Below are positions 11,410 through 23,140 of a stretch of 64,000 nt of DNA, piece after piece. Positions within the stretch are counted from its first letter, which is position 1. Every line of letters begins with the position of its first letter. Origin of the DNA: Moniliophthora roreri (taxonomy: Eukaryota > Basidiomycota > Agaricomycetes > Agaricales > Marasmiaceae); NCBI GenBank assembly GCA_001466705.2, contig LATX02000035.1, positions 1 through 64,000 of the forward strand, in the 5' to 3' direction. The translations under genes and the position numbers were made by a program. A model generated the notes under the pieces. That model was given only the letters and a program-made list of their open reading frames with translations. It was not told the DNA's origin and made no database searches.

Positions 11410-12866
11410 CTCGATGAGGATATGAAGGAGTTGTTGGGAAGTATTGAAAGGACATGGACACAAGCTTGCTATACTTGTTTTTGGTGCTCTCGTTATTGTT
11501 ATTGTTATTGTCATTGTCATTGTATCGGATAGGATAATGTACTGTAATATAGTCAAAATCAATGTGTTTCTATATAGCTCCAAGTTTATCCTGCGACGCG
11601 AGGAAAGCGAGGACAGCTCTTATAGCCTTCTCAATAAACTCGATGATATCGATGTGTTTGGGTATGGAATATCATTCAGTAACTCCGTTTTTGGGACCTG
11701 CTTGGAGAGTGTTAAGTGCCGTTGTACTCATCGGCGGAAAAGAGATGATTGCACTCACCGCTGCCCGTATCCTGAATCACAATAGCAGACTTTTCCAATA
11801 ACTCTTGCATATAAGTTTCCGTCGCTCCTTCCTTTAGCCCAAGAGGTTGAAATAGCCGCTCGTCATAGTGCTATTGAGCTTTTGAAGTTTGGTGCAGTCG
11901 GAGTTGAGGCGGGTAGGATGGAATGCCAGCCAAGGGGTCATAGTTGGAGTGTCTATCGAGTCGAAGTGGACGGTACTTGCGGGGTATGGACACTGGTCAT
12001 TGGGGTGGCTGGTGCCGAGATGAGAGTCGGATGAGAAAGCTTCGATGACGCGATGACGACGACATGCCCGACGCTTACACGAGCGGCAACGATGACGAGA
12101 TTTTCTCTGTTACTCTCACCTCTGAACCCAGCAAGCATGGTTGGTTTTGAAAATTTTTTTCTCCAACGATTGAAGGCTCGCTGAAAGGGATCCGGAGTAG
12201 AAGAGAGTCTGGCAGGCGGTGACCATCCGACTTTTCAGTGGTGATTCCATCTGTTGCTAATTCATTCTTTCATAGGAAGTCAGCAGTATACGGATTCTGC
12301 GCATGGCCTTCAGCAACATAAATCCTCGAAAACATCATTTGCTACTATTCCTCAATCTACGCCGTCGTTATGCCCAATCCATCGACACCAAAGATTCTTT
12401 GCACTTACGTGGCCGTTTAGACAACTTGGTGAGGATGAGCTCATGGTTGTACTCTTCAGGCTACTCACTGTGTCATTGTATTAGGCTGTTAATTCCACCA
12501 AGAGCAAGAAGCTAGTGAAGCTCACATCTTGGGTTGACGGACTAATCAAAGCCAATCTCCTTCATACCAAAACACCTCACTTCGAAACGCTATCCACCGA
12601 TACGATGGACTCTTTTCGGTATCACCGCTCTATGTGTGTGTCTCTCACCTGCTTAGCATTATGCCTCTTTCTTACATCATCGTTCTGCAGGGTCTTGGGA
12701 GTTCTTAGAAGATATGGAGAACCCCAGTTCGTCCTGAAGTTTGATAGGAGCTCTCGCTAGGCGTACTTCAGTAGATGCGAGTAAAGTGAAGAACGTGCAT
12801 GAAATTCATCAGGTACGGTCACCTCAAACTCTTCCTAGTTGACCGGGCCCTCGTTCTTGAGAATGA

Positions 12867-13110
12867 AAATGGTACTCACTACGGCCGAACATACAGCTAT
12901 CGTACCTAGTACTCTCGGCGAAGCGGTACCAGGATTAGCGCCGCTGGAAGGAGTAGCAACGCTCCCGCAACGATTGTCGAACTCGCCAAGGCTCGTCATT
13001 CTTCGCCGTTCCTGAATCTTGTTTTGACTGACTACTCGACAGACCGCCAAAGACGATAACGACGAGGCATTTACGTTCAGACTCAGCAAGTACGTAGAGG
13101 ATATGTTGCA
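12867..13110 (+). pseudogene. Adaptor-domain relic, copy A
   Basis: It starts MVLTTAEHTA and aligns with the start of the 18093 copy (EAVPG block). It then loses frame at the AKIVEL segment. The donor expected after that segment is GC (GCTCGT). A partial second exon follows at about 13044 (TAKDDNDEAFTFRLSK) and breaks off at the 800 bp deletion. Confidence 0.6.
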
Positions 13111-13407
13111 GCAATTCCTCAACACTGTCGATAGAAGATCATCGATTTCTACGCTTATTCTGCCCCCTTTTGCTTCGTCGCGTTGGCTACATCGCACAAC
13201 AAGTTGAAAAGGTGCTAAAGACAGCTCATCCTACGGCTATTGTCAAGCTTTGGTAATGAGTATCGGAGATGTTCGGGATGAGGCACATGTGCCAGAAATA
13301 CGCGTTGTAGTGGTGACGTACTGGACGCTTTCGAAGGCGACGTGCTGGCGTTAGTGGAGTAGCGCTCTTCAAGGTCATGCAACCTGGTAACGGGCAAGAG
13401 TAGTTCA

Positions 13408-13770
13408 ATGGGCTTTACCATCGACTCTTGGACACCATTTTCCGCTGCGTCTCTTTTCAAAAGCAGTGGCCTCATCTCTGATCCTTACATGGCTCTCCAG
13501 AGTCCAGACACAGCGTCGCCTACCGGAGCTACAGAAGGCTGTAGCTCCGGTAACCTTATACCAGAGTTGTACCGGTCGATAACAAGGCTCTTCGCATCAG
13601 ATCTTTCCCGTCCCTCACTGGGAAATCCTACGTCTTGCAGCATTCAATTTGGTTTGTTACGAGAAGTCATCAGACTGCACAATGTCATCGCTCCACAGAA
13701 TAGAAGGTTGAACGTAAGCCAGGTCAGTTCTCTTTTGCTGTTTTCAGAAAGAGCACCTCAGCTGAACTAG
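13408..13770 (+). other. Open frame of 120 codons in copy A, uncertain
   Basis: The frame reads MGFTIDSWTPFSAASLFKSS and is partly kept in copy B (19449-19682), where it differs by substitutions and stops earlier. No family is recognised, and it could be chance or an old exon. It contains the hairpin at 13523-13550. Confidence 0.25.
13523..13550. repeat. Perfect 11-bp inverted repeat
   Basis: Arms CCGGAGCTACA and TGTAGCTCCGG are separated by 6 nt. In copy B the right arm has diverged (TGTAGTTCGGC), so pairing is not conserved. Confidence 0.6.
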
Positions 13771-14146
13771 CTTACAGTAGAAGTGGGGTCTTACCTTCGT
13801 ATGCTATGAATTCCGGTTGCAGGTACCCGGTTGATGGGCATTAGGACGTACACCCTTCCGTCTTCACTGTCGGCACGCCTACAGGTAAGTATATCCTCAT
13901 TCGCTCAAGGACATAGCCAATTTATTATCTGGCGGGCTACGGAAGCTTCGCTAAAACAAGGATAGCAAATCGAGCTCTGGTTGGTCTGTCTCAGTCTCTT
14001 TCACTGGTCAGTTCACTCTCACTAACCCCAGGCATTTCAGAGACTGATCCAATGATGCCGATATATTGAGGAACATGTAGTATTCCCTTAAGCGTCAACC
14101 AGTAATTTTGCTACCCGCGTCCTTTCCTCTAATTGAATGTTGATAT

Positions 14147-14940
14147 AAAAACGCTACGGGAAAGGACATACGATTGTAGCATTGAGGTTTTCCGTGGGTG
14201 CGTAGCGTCGCGAAATGCTCTGTACGCAAGTACTTCCCTTTTCTTTTTCTCGTTTAGTTGGACCACTAACACGATCTAAAGTTGTAATCACGAGCCAAAT
14301 CGCTGCAAAACACCGTTTCCGAACCATCGCCATGATTTATTGTGAGGTGCCACGTTGAAGCACCTCGGACGAAGACTTCCAAGTGCTTTGCCATGGATAC
14401 GACACCGACAGTTTACACAATCACAGCATTCTGGGCGGCGTACTTCATGCCGATAGTAATGTGGCCAGGATAAGTCAGCTTCATGGTAATCTATTGATCT
14501 TTTGAGGGCGGAAACTCGACAGGTTGTTGTTGGAAGTGGAGAGCAGTAGCAATGAACATGGATGCGACCAGCCTGCTATTCCCAACGTTATATCCTTTTT
14601 GATGTTCCAAAGGTAAGAAGACAAGTCAAAGTTCGGGCATTATGTCGCTGAGCTGTTATGTAGCAAGATAATATTCAGGAAAGGACCCTGCCTGGAATGG
14701 CGCATCCGTGGCCATGATACATGACTTGGGGACGTGACTGGCAAAAGCAGAGTAAGTGGCTTTGCCGTGAATCTGGCACAAAATTAAGTTTGCTGGCCAT
14801 TGTCCTCCATGTTCGCATCAGAAATACTGTCCATGTCCATTGTCCGCGAACTTGAAATGACCGTAAAATAGTCGGTTTGACGCGTTCTTCACTTCTCCAT
14901 TCCAACCTTCGTGTTGGTCTTGCTTTCTCTTCACTCCAGG
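14147..14940. other. Upstream region of zinc-finger gene
   Basis: No gene is supported. A TATAAAAACG string occurs at 14143-14152, exactly at the edge of the duplicated block, far from the next start codon. Confidence 0.4.
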
Positions 14941-17087
14941 ATGTCGTTGCACCTGCCAGGCTACGCGAAGTGAGTTCCTCTATGCCTTCTCGAGCATTTT
15001 ATGTTACTGACAATCAACTTGTGGCAGCAAACAAGCTGTAAGACAGGGTGCCACTCGCGATCACGACGAATCCGCGGAGTGCGTGTTTCTCATTCAAGAC
15101 CTGCAGCAATTCGGCTTACTGGTTATACAGTTCATACGATGACCTTTTTGGCGACGAGAAGGTATACAACCAAGGCAATAGTGATGGTGATGAAGTTCTC
15201 GACCAGAGGTTTAGCGACATCCTCAAGGCAAAGCGACTTTCTATATCCACGCTTCCACATCCCGTCATCGGTGTACACCCGGCTTTAGCTCTCCCCAACG
15301 ATCACGGAAAGGTACAGGCTCCTGTTCGCTTCACTTCTTCATATGTCACCTCTACCTTCACTTCCACACCAAACGAAACGAGAGCGTCGAAGGTCGTTGC
15401 TCAATTCAGCGTGGTAGAAACACCCGTTACCGCTTCAACCACTTCTACTAAAGGCAAAGGAAAAGCCGCCCAAGACGATGCGCCAACAAGGAAACGAATT
15501 AAATCAAGTGTCGTCTCTGGTAGCAATGCTGTCATCGCTTCCACATCCTCTCTCACGGCCACCATCGTGAAAGGAAATAAGCCGACTCAAGTTGGCGCGT
15601 ACGTCTACGCGTTCTTCCCTTCAGCAGAAAAAAACTGATGTGTTATTTGCCGTAGATCTGCTGCCCAGAATACCGTGTCTCCTCCTGGCAAGGATCAAAT
15701 CCTTGGTAAAAGGAAAACGAATCCCGGAATGTACGTTCGCCTCTCTCACCCACTTTGATCCGTTTTCTGATCTCCAGAATTATTTTTAAGACCTACCCAG
15801 GCTATGTTGATATCAGCAGTCGTTCAAGCACTTTGTTATGCGCTCGAAAAAAATGTCACGATTCCGGCACTCGGGAACTGGGCTGACTGGGACGCTCTCT
15901 TTCTTCTCGCGTCTTGGAAAATTTATAAAGAGCTGACAACTAAGAGCTATGCAATGGGGATTGTGATGAACATCGACTGGAAGTTTGCTCACATCCGTCG
16001 TAATGGCCTGGAGTTCAATCAGCAGATAGTCGACGATTGTCTCCGGAAGGCTCGGGAGACATTGGCGAAAGAGCGGGCATCCTTGCCAAAACCGAAAGTA
16101 GCAGCTTCGACTTCAACCGCTCCAGCTGCTACTTCAGGATCCCAGGTCACGTTGCCGCGTGCTCCAGCGCCTTCCGATGACATGCAAGTCCATAGCTTGT
16201 GTGAACCTTCATCAATCGGAGAGAAGCCGAACCCATTTCACTATACGTCTCTTACCCGCTCCGAAGCTGATGTATCAGCTCTTCAACGTCCCATTCGTCC
16301 TCTTCCAGGTCGGATTCGGTCCACTCATTCTGCTCCTCAACACTACACCACCTCTTCGTACACTTCGATCGATGGACAACAAGGTGGTACTCACCCCAGC
16401 TACGGCATAAATCAGCCCATGTTTCAGCATGCAGCTCCCCTGGCACCACCTCAGTGCTACCAGCAGCAGGTTGCAAATGCCACCAGCGTCGCATCCCGCA
16501 ATGTCACACTCCCTTATCCCAATCACACGCTACCTACCCCGTATCACTCAGCGACTCAAGCCCAAGCACCTCTAGCAGGTCCGAGCGCTTCTACCTCGAG
16601 CAATGGTCTACAATTCACCTCTGGCTCTCTCGCTTACGGGAATCCCGTCTATCACGATGCCAATGTCGTTACCCCCATACCCGACATGTTCGTTCCGCAA
16701 CAAGACATCATTGCCCCTGCTGCTGCCCCCATCTCTGGCTTGCCTCCTGGCGCCACTCAGAACGGCATCAAAGTTGTTACTGAGGATGTGCCGTGTCTCT
16801 GGATCAGCAATGGGAAGCGATGCGGCCACGAGCTGTCTCCCGATGAGAATCCCCGTGATCATTGTATGAGGGCTCACCCACCTGAAAGGATTGTTGGAGG
16901 ACCCGAAGATAGGAGATACAGGTGTGGGTGGGAGGGATGCAAGAAGACTTTCAATACGGATGGCTTGAAAAAGCATTTGAATAAGGGGGGTCACTTCGGA
17001 TTTGACCTTGTGCGGTGCGAGTATTGTTCTGGGACTGCAGCTCGCGTGAGCTCACTCCGAAGAGATCATGCTGATTGTGGTCCATGA
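14941..17087 (+). CDS. Zinc-finger protein, probable transcription regulator
   Basis: Proposed exons 14941-14969, 15047-15598, 15656-15730 and 15791-17087 give 650 aa in one frame. The start (MSLHLPGYAK) depends on using the second AG of intron 1, since the first gives stops. The middle is low-complexity Ser/Thr/Pro/Ala/Gln. A basic stretch near residue 170 (TRKRIK) could be a nuclear signal. About the last 100 residues hold three finger-like units: CLWISNGKRCGHELSP followed by DHCMRAHP; RCGWEGCKKTF followed by two His (C2H2-like); and RCEYCSG ending RRDHADC. Residues 224-300 form a compact region containing WADWDALFLLASWKIY. DNA binding is inferred from the fingers. No target is known. It lies between repeat copies A and B. 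Confidence 0.72.
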
Positions 17088-17130
17088 TAGGATAGAATAT
17101 ATTTTAGTACGATTAATTGTATGAGTTTAC

Positions 17131-17146
17131 TTTTTTTTTTTTTTTC
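17131..17146 (+). repeat. Poly-T tract downstream of zinc-finger gene
   Basis: A run of about 15 T lies 45 nt after the stop codon. Confidence 0.7.
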
Positions 17147-17219
17147 GCTTGCTATGTATTGCTAGTTACAATACCCCTCTTGCTGTTATTTCATACGGCC
17201 ATAATAAAAAGCACTTATC

Positions 17220-20186
17220 GACTCGACGTTGACGGAGTTTATGGGGTGCTGGTCACTGGCGTCGTGAGATGAGAGCGGATGAGAAACTTGGAATGACGCG
17301 ATGACAACAAGTTGAACGTGTCTGACGCTTACGCGAGCGGCGACGATGACGACAAACTTTCTCTGTTACTCCCAGCAAATAAGCGTGGTGGATGTCGCAA
17401 CAGTCGCAAACCTTTGGTTCAACGATGGAAGGCTCTTTGAGAGGAGATGAGTACTTAGCAGGTGCAAACGTATGCGACCATCCGACACTTCAGTAGTCCA
17501 CTCATCTTCATTCTTCCATAGGAAGTAAACAGTATACGATACTGCGCATGGCCCTCAGTAGCATTAGCCCTTCAAAAGATCGCCCGCTACTACTCCTCAT
17601 CACCACCTGAATTTACGTCGTCGCTACGCCCAATCCATCGACGCCGAAAATCCTTTGCACTTACGTGGCCAGATAGACAACCTGATGAGGATGAGGTTGT
17701 GGTTGTATTCTTCAGGTTACTTACCCGCTGTGTCGTTGTATTAGGCTGTCAACTCGATCAAGAACAAGAAGCTAGCGAAACTCACAACTCGGGGTCGATG
17801 AACTAATCTCCTTCATACACGATGGGCTCCGTTCTATGAGTGCGTTCCTCACCTACTTCGCACTATATCTCTTTCTTACATTATCGTTCTACAAGGCTTT
17901 AGAAGAATTCTTAAAAGTATGAAGAACCCCAGTTCGTCCTGAAGTTTGATAGGAGCTCTCGCTAGGCGTACTTCGGTAGGTGCAAGTAAAGTGAAGAAGG
18001 TACATGAAACTCTTCAGGTACGGTCACCTCTAGTCGTTCCTCATTTTCAATGGCCTGAAAATCTTCCTAGTTGAGTGGACCTTCGTTCTCGAAGATGAAA
18101 ATAGGATTCACTTCGGCCGAACGTACAGCTACCGAACTTAGTACTCTCGGCGAAGCGGTACCAGGATTTGCGCCGTTGAAAGCAGGATCAGCCGCTCTCG
18201 CAAAGATCGTCGAGCTTTCCAAGACTCACTATTCCTTGCCATTCCTGAATCTTGTTTTGACTGGCTGCTCGACAGACTGCCAAAGGCAATAACGACGAGG
18301 TGTTCACGTTCAGGCTTAGAAGCACACGGAGGATTATGTTGCAACAACTCCTCAACACTGTCGACGGTGCAAAGAATATGTTGTCCGAAGCTTATACCGC
18401 GATCGGTAGTTTGCAGTCGTATGTTCATATTCGACCTTTCCATTGACTTTCACTGACTGATACTTGTAGGACTCTCGATGAGATCTTGGACTACTGCAGC
18501 ATTTGACCTGTAACCGACTTCTAGGATTATTTTCTGAAAAAGAACAGAAGAATGAGTTAGGACAGCTGCAAAACAACTTGGACGATGCCTTTCAACATTT
18601 CTCGGCACACATCACTTTTTATTCGATACTCCACTATACACTCCACATTCTGTTCAGGTCATTGGCATCCTTGGTTTGCGAATTTCCCCGTCTGACCTCG
18701 CAAAGGCAAATCCGCAAACTAGCTTTCCGGCTCCTGGCGACATGGCTCGTTCTACAAGGAACCACTACTCGTTAGAGTCGCTCATCCAGAGCAGGAATCC
18801 TTTTTGGGGCAGCCGAATGCTGTACGTGTGTTGTCTGATCTCGGCGTCTTGAAGGCAGCTGACTCTCAGGCAGTAGCATGCTGTTATTCTTGTACAATAG
18901 GCGTCAGGGCACCATTCTTTTCTTGTGTGTGCTATTCTTAAACCAAGTATACAATTTAGATAATTGTTTCATCAGTTTTTACCGTCATTGGAACTCGGGG
19001 TCGTAACATCCTTCCAAAGTTCTTCCCACTTGACGTCCATTCTTTTCTGCGGCGACTATATCTAGGAGAAAAACAGAGGAAGACATTCTGAATTGCTCTC
19101 TGGATTGCTCAGAGATTGGGGTCTGGACTGCAAATACTCCATGGTTGGCGTTCGTATCTAGAAGGTCTAGAAGATCAACTACTTCTACGCTCTCTCGTTT
19201 CGTCACATCGACTACATCGCAGAACAAGTCGAAAAGGAGCTAAAAATAGCTCATCCTACGGCTATTGTCATTCCCTGATAATGAGTACCGGAGAGATGTG
19301 TGGGATGAGACACATGTGCCAGAAATACGCGTTGTAGTGGTGACGTACTGGACGCTTTCGAAGGCGACGTGCTGGCGTTAGTGGAGTACCGTCCTCAGGG
19401 TTATACAGCCTAGTAAAAAGCAGGACTCTAGTTTCTAGTCCAACGAACTTGGCCACCGACTGTTGGACATCATTTTCCGGTGCGTCTTTTTCGAAAAGCA
19501 GTAGTCCCATCTCTGATCCTTACATACCATTCCAGAATTCAGACGCAGCGTTGCCTACCGGAGCTACAGAAGGCTGTAGTTCGGCCAACCTTATACCAGA
19601 ACTAGACCAGTCGATAACAAGGCTTTTCGTGTCCAATCTTTCCCGTCCCTCGCTGGGAGATCCTACGCCTCGCAACGTTTAGTTTGGCTGTTACGAGAAG
19701 TCATCAGATTGCACAATGTCATCGCTCCACAGAATAGAAGGTTGAACGTAAGCCAGGTCAGTTCTCTTTGGCTGTTTTCAGAAAGAGCACCTCAGCTGAA
19801 CTAGCTTAGAGTAGAAGTGGGGTTGAACCTCCGTACGCTATGAATTCCGGTTGCAGGTAACCGGTTGATGGGCATTAGGACGTACATCCTTCCGCCTTCA
19901 CTATCGGCACGCCTGCAGGTAAGTATATCCTCATTCGCTCAAGGACATAGCCAATTTATTATCTGGCAGGCTATGGAAGCTTCGCTAAAACAAGGATAGC
20001 AAATCGAACTCTGGTTGGTCTGTCTCAGTCTCTTTCACTGGTCAGTTCACTCTCACTAACCCCAGGCATTTCAGAGCCTGACCCAATGATGCCGATATAT
20101 TGAGGAACATATAGTAGTGTCTCCCAAAGCGTCAATCAGTTATTTTTGTTACCCGCGTCCTTTCCTCTAACTGGAATGTTGATATT
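17220..20186. repeat. Repeat block copy B with gene relics
   Basis: It is a direct-orientation duplicate of copy A. The last 500 bp (19690-20186) match 13650-14146 with few differences, then similarity stops abruptly after GAATGTTGATAT in both. It keeps about 800 bp (18360-19180) that A has lost. Confidence 0.85.
18093..18775 (+). pseudogene. Adaptor-domain relic, copy B
   Basis: Exon 1 starts MKIGFTSAERTATELSTLGE and runs through EAVPGFAPLKAGSAALAKIV. The donor after it reads ACTCAC where the 8.8-kb gene has GTTCGT, so splicing is lost. The next exon (AYTAIGSLQ) and its donor GTATGT are intact, but the following exon has a TGA after about eight codons (DYCSI). The last helix (KNELGQLQNNLDDAFQHF) is recognisable and its donor is GC. 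It is a broken paralogue of the 8768-9386 gene. Confidence 0.7.
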
Positions 20187-20275
20187 CGACAGTGTCCAAC
20201 CGGCTATCCCTCAAACCGGACAGCACGATCGTTTGCGCTGAAATGCCTCTCAGCACAATCTGAATACCCCTTTAA

Positions 20276-20314
20276 TTTTTTCTCGCGGATGTGTCGTTAA
20301 TGAACGTTCTCTGC
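20276..20314 (+). repeat. Laccase promoter direct repeat 1
   Basis: The unit is about 39 bp and includes CTCGCGGATGTGTCGTTAAT. It recurs 70 bp downstream at 20346-20384, with the only differences in the four or so bases after TTAATGA. It may hold a regulatory site or simply be a local duplication. Confidence 0.8.
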
Positions 20315-20345
20315 CCAACATGGCTCAACCCAACTATCTCTTGTT

Positions 20346-20384
20346 TTTTTCTCGCGGATGTGTCGTTAATGATTGATCTCTGCC
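20346..20384 (+). repeat. Laccase promoter direct repeat 2
   Basis: Second copy of the 39-bp unit. It lies 94 bp upstream of the laccase ATG. Confidence 0.8.
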
Positions 20385-20420
20385 TTGTCTCTCAACCTCT
20401 GTCGTAACCGAAAACACAGG

Positions 20421-20429
20421 TATAAAACC
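20421..20429 (+). promoter_or_regulatory. TATA box of laccase
   Basis: TATAAAACC lies 57 nt upstream of the ATG at 20478, a plausible spacing for a basidiomycete core promoter. Confidence 0.6.
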
Positions 20430-20477
20430 CAGCCTGTTCTAGTCTATTTGCCTCATCGGCGCTCTTGCAGAATTGCA

Positions 20478-22868
20478 ATGGCTCGCATCCACACACTCCT
20501 ATCCTTCATTCTTCTCGCGCTTACTGCTAGGACCTATGCAGCCATAGGTCCCGAGACTGACTTGGTCATCTCTAATGGCGTCGTCAGTCCCGATGGATTC
20601 AGTCGAAGTGCGGTCCTTGCGGGTGGCACTACCATTGGTCCTCTCATCGTCGGCAACAAGGTAGGCTTTCCAACAGGCATCCTCGATTGAGCGCTTGCTG
20701 ACGACAGTTATGATTATTGATGTAGGGTGACACCTTGAAGATCAACGTCGTGAACCAGTTGCATGACGATACCATGTTACAGTCGACCAGTATTGTAAGT
20801 CAATTTCTTCTCATCTTTACAGCACACAGTCAAATGATTACATTGCTAGCACTGGCACGGCTTCTTCCAAGCTCATACCAACTGGGCCGATGGCCCTTCC
20901 TTTGTCAATCAATGCCCAATTCCGCACGGAACCAGTTTCCTGTACGATTTCCCAGTAAGGGAGCAGGCAGGAACATTCTGGTATCATTCTCACTTGTGTA
21001 CGTTCCTCCTCTGCCACATGAGACTTTTCTGATAATATTTAATTTAGCGACGCAATACTGCGATGGTCTTCGAGGACCGATTGTCATCTATGACCCTGAT
21101 GATCCTTTCAAGGATATGTACGATGTTGACGACGGTAAGAGCGGTTACTGCATTGGCTCGCTATCAAGATATCTCACATGCTCTGCAGAGTCGACTGTTA
21201 TTACGCTCGCCGATTGGTACCATGAGAAGGCGAAGACCTTGGTCGCTCCGTTAGTATTCATATTCGCATCGTCTTGTCAATGAAATTAATTGTTTCATAA
21301 AGAACTCCCGACTCGACGCTCATCAATGGTCTCGGACGGTGAAGCACATCTTCAGCCTCGTTTGAAGGCCTTTGTTCACTTAGTTTCTTTCCAGATGGAA
21401 AAAGGGCGGTGCTACCGAGCTCTCAGTGATCCAAGTTCAACAGGGCAAGCGGTAGGTGCTTGCCACTGATTGTACATGTTTCTTCTGATTAAAGCTCGCA
21501 GATATCGTATGCGTCTAATCAACACCGCTTGTGAACCAGACTATACCTTTTCCATCGATAACCACGACATGTAAGCCAGGGTTGAACTCTCTTCAGTGGA
21601 TACTGAACCTTCGTGCAGGACCGTCATCGAAGCTGACAGTATCCTACATGAGCCTGTAAAAGTCGATGGTCTCCGTATTTTCATTGGTGGGCACTAGTTT
21701 TCATACACCATCGTAACTATAACACACTACTCACACTACATCAGGTCAGCGCTATTCCTTCATTGTAAGTTGTTTCCAAAGTCCAATCTCGTTTAAAAAC
21801 ATACTCACTCTTTTACTTGCACTAGCTCGAAGCCAACCAGCCTGTTGGAAACTACTGGATTCATGCCGACCCCTCTGTTGGTGACGGCGGCTTTAACGAT
21901 GGTATCAACTCTGCTATCCTTCGCTACGTCGGTGCACCCGAAAACGAGCCAACGGATAACTTTGTTGCCGCCAAGGAACCAGACAACATGCTCAACGAAG
22001 CTGATCTTCACCCTATCGCTAGTGAGAACCCTGGAGCTCCAGGTCAACCATTCCCCGGTGGTGTGGACTTTGCTTTGAACTTGCACATTAGCACTGTACG
22101 TTTTTCCTTTCTCGTTGTACGTGGGCCGGGCCAAGGCTGATTCTGATTCGAACAGTCGAGCGACCACTTTGCGATCAACGGCGTAGAATATGTGTCACCT
22201 ACCCTCCCAGTGCTTCTGCAAGTTCTTAGCGGTGCTCAGAAGCCTGGTGATTTGTTACCTGCAGGATCGGTATATGAACTTCCGGTAAACTCTAGCATTG
22301 AGATCAGCATCACGGGCGCTGGCGTGAAGGGCTTTGAACATCCTATACATCTGCATGGTGTAAGTGCCCAGTTGTCTTCTAATCAAAGTCGGTGTCCTAG
22401 TGCTAACATTTACTTCAGCACGCATTCGATGTCGTTCGAGTCGCAGGATCCGATACTTACAATTTCAAAAACCCAGTACACATCTCTGTCGTTCTGATAC
22501 CTTGTCAATGTTTATGAATTACGCAGGTTCGTCGAGACGTTGTCAACTCTGGCAAGGGGGGAGACAAAGTTACCTTCCGTTTCTTCACTGACAATCCTGG
22601 ACCTTGGTTCCTCCACTGCCACATTGACTGGCATCTCGAACTGTACGTCTTTCCACATCTCTCACCCAGTTTTTTTTATTGAACCGTTGAGACTAGCGGT
22701 CTCGCTGTCGTTCTTGCTGAAGCATCGGATGAATGGACGGAATGGATTGATACAGTTCCTCGTACGTCATTATCTGCACTTTGTTAGACGATTCTGACCG
22801 TTCTCGGTGTAGCTGCTTGGGACGAGCTCTGCCCAGCTTATGATGCTCTTCCTAAAAGCGAGCTTTGA
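20478..22868 (+). CDS. Laccase (multicopper oxidase, EC 1.10.3.2), secreted
   Basis: Sixteen exons join in one frame to 521 aa: 20478-20660, 20726-20794, 20850-20997, 21048-21134, 21189-21249, 21303-21338, 21395-21451, 21502-21570, 21619-21686, 21745-21764, 21826-22095, 22156-22359, 22419-22475, 22527-22642, 22697-22761 and 22813-22868. Laccases oxidise phenols with four coppers, reducing O2 to water. A signal peptide is at residues 1-21. All four copper signatures are present: HWHG (85-88), HSH (130-132), HPIHLHGH (418-425) and HCHIDWHLE (473-481). The residue ten after Cys474 is Leu484, the class 2 type-1 copper environment. The usual HLEAGFA reads HLELGLA here. Length is normal for the family. 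Intron 5 has a GTTAGT donor and exon 10 is only 20 nt. Every splice junction keeps frame, so the gene looks functional. Confidence 0.97.
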
Positions 22869-23140
22869 GTATCACTGGGCTACTTATTTTGTGATCTTTA
22901 TGTATTTATTACGACCGTCATGTCAGATGCGAACTTCGTTTGGAACAGTTTTCTGTCTCAAGTATGTCGGGAAATCAATGAATTCAGCGTCACATTTGCT
23001 GTACTATCTACGTATGTAAGAGGTAGCCTGCACCGTATCCCATGAGCGGGAGAGCACTGGGATTTCGTGATACAACTAGAGCCTGCTAAGTAGATCTGGG
23101 ATATGTCACATTCTGGCTTCCTGAATCACTCTCCAGCATC
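22869..23140. other. Laccase downstream region
   Basis: No further coding sequence is seen. The polyadenylation region presumably lies here. Confidence 0.4.

Larger units (their letters stand above)
11410..14146. repeat. Repeat block copy A with gene relics
   Basis: It aligns with copy B (17.2-20.19 kb) in the same orientation. The match is near-identical over about 13690-14146 and weaker before that. Relative to B it lacks about 800 bp between 13125 and 13150. It holds a decayed adaptor copy (12867-13110), a sequence with ATGGCCTTCAGCA at 12303, and at 11700-11900 a minus-strand coding relic containing LFQPLGLKEGATETYMQELL, which is echoed at 23.45-23.6 kb. A short (GTTATT)n(GTCATT)n run is at 11488-11522. 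Confidence 0.8.
20187..20477 (+). promoter_or_regulatory. Laccase upstream region
   Basis: This is a unique sequence right of repeat copy B. It contains a pair of direct repeats (20276-20314 and 20346-20384) and a TATA-like TATAAAACC at 20421, 57 nt before the start codon. Confidence 0.6.

Noticed and set aside
11479..11523. (GTTATT)n run as a telomere-like repeat
   Set aside because: It is short and imperfect, and lies directly after the GH71 gene. It is not TTAGGG.
13523..13550. Hairpin as a functional terminator or RNA element
   Set aside because: Pairing is lost in repeat copy B and there is no adjacent gene end.
15804..17087. Zinc-finger gene starting at the ATG at 15804
   Set aside because: Upstream exons join in phase and carry conserved-looking protein sequence, so the longer 650-aa model is preferred.
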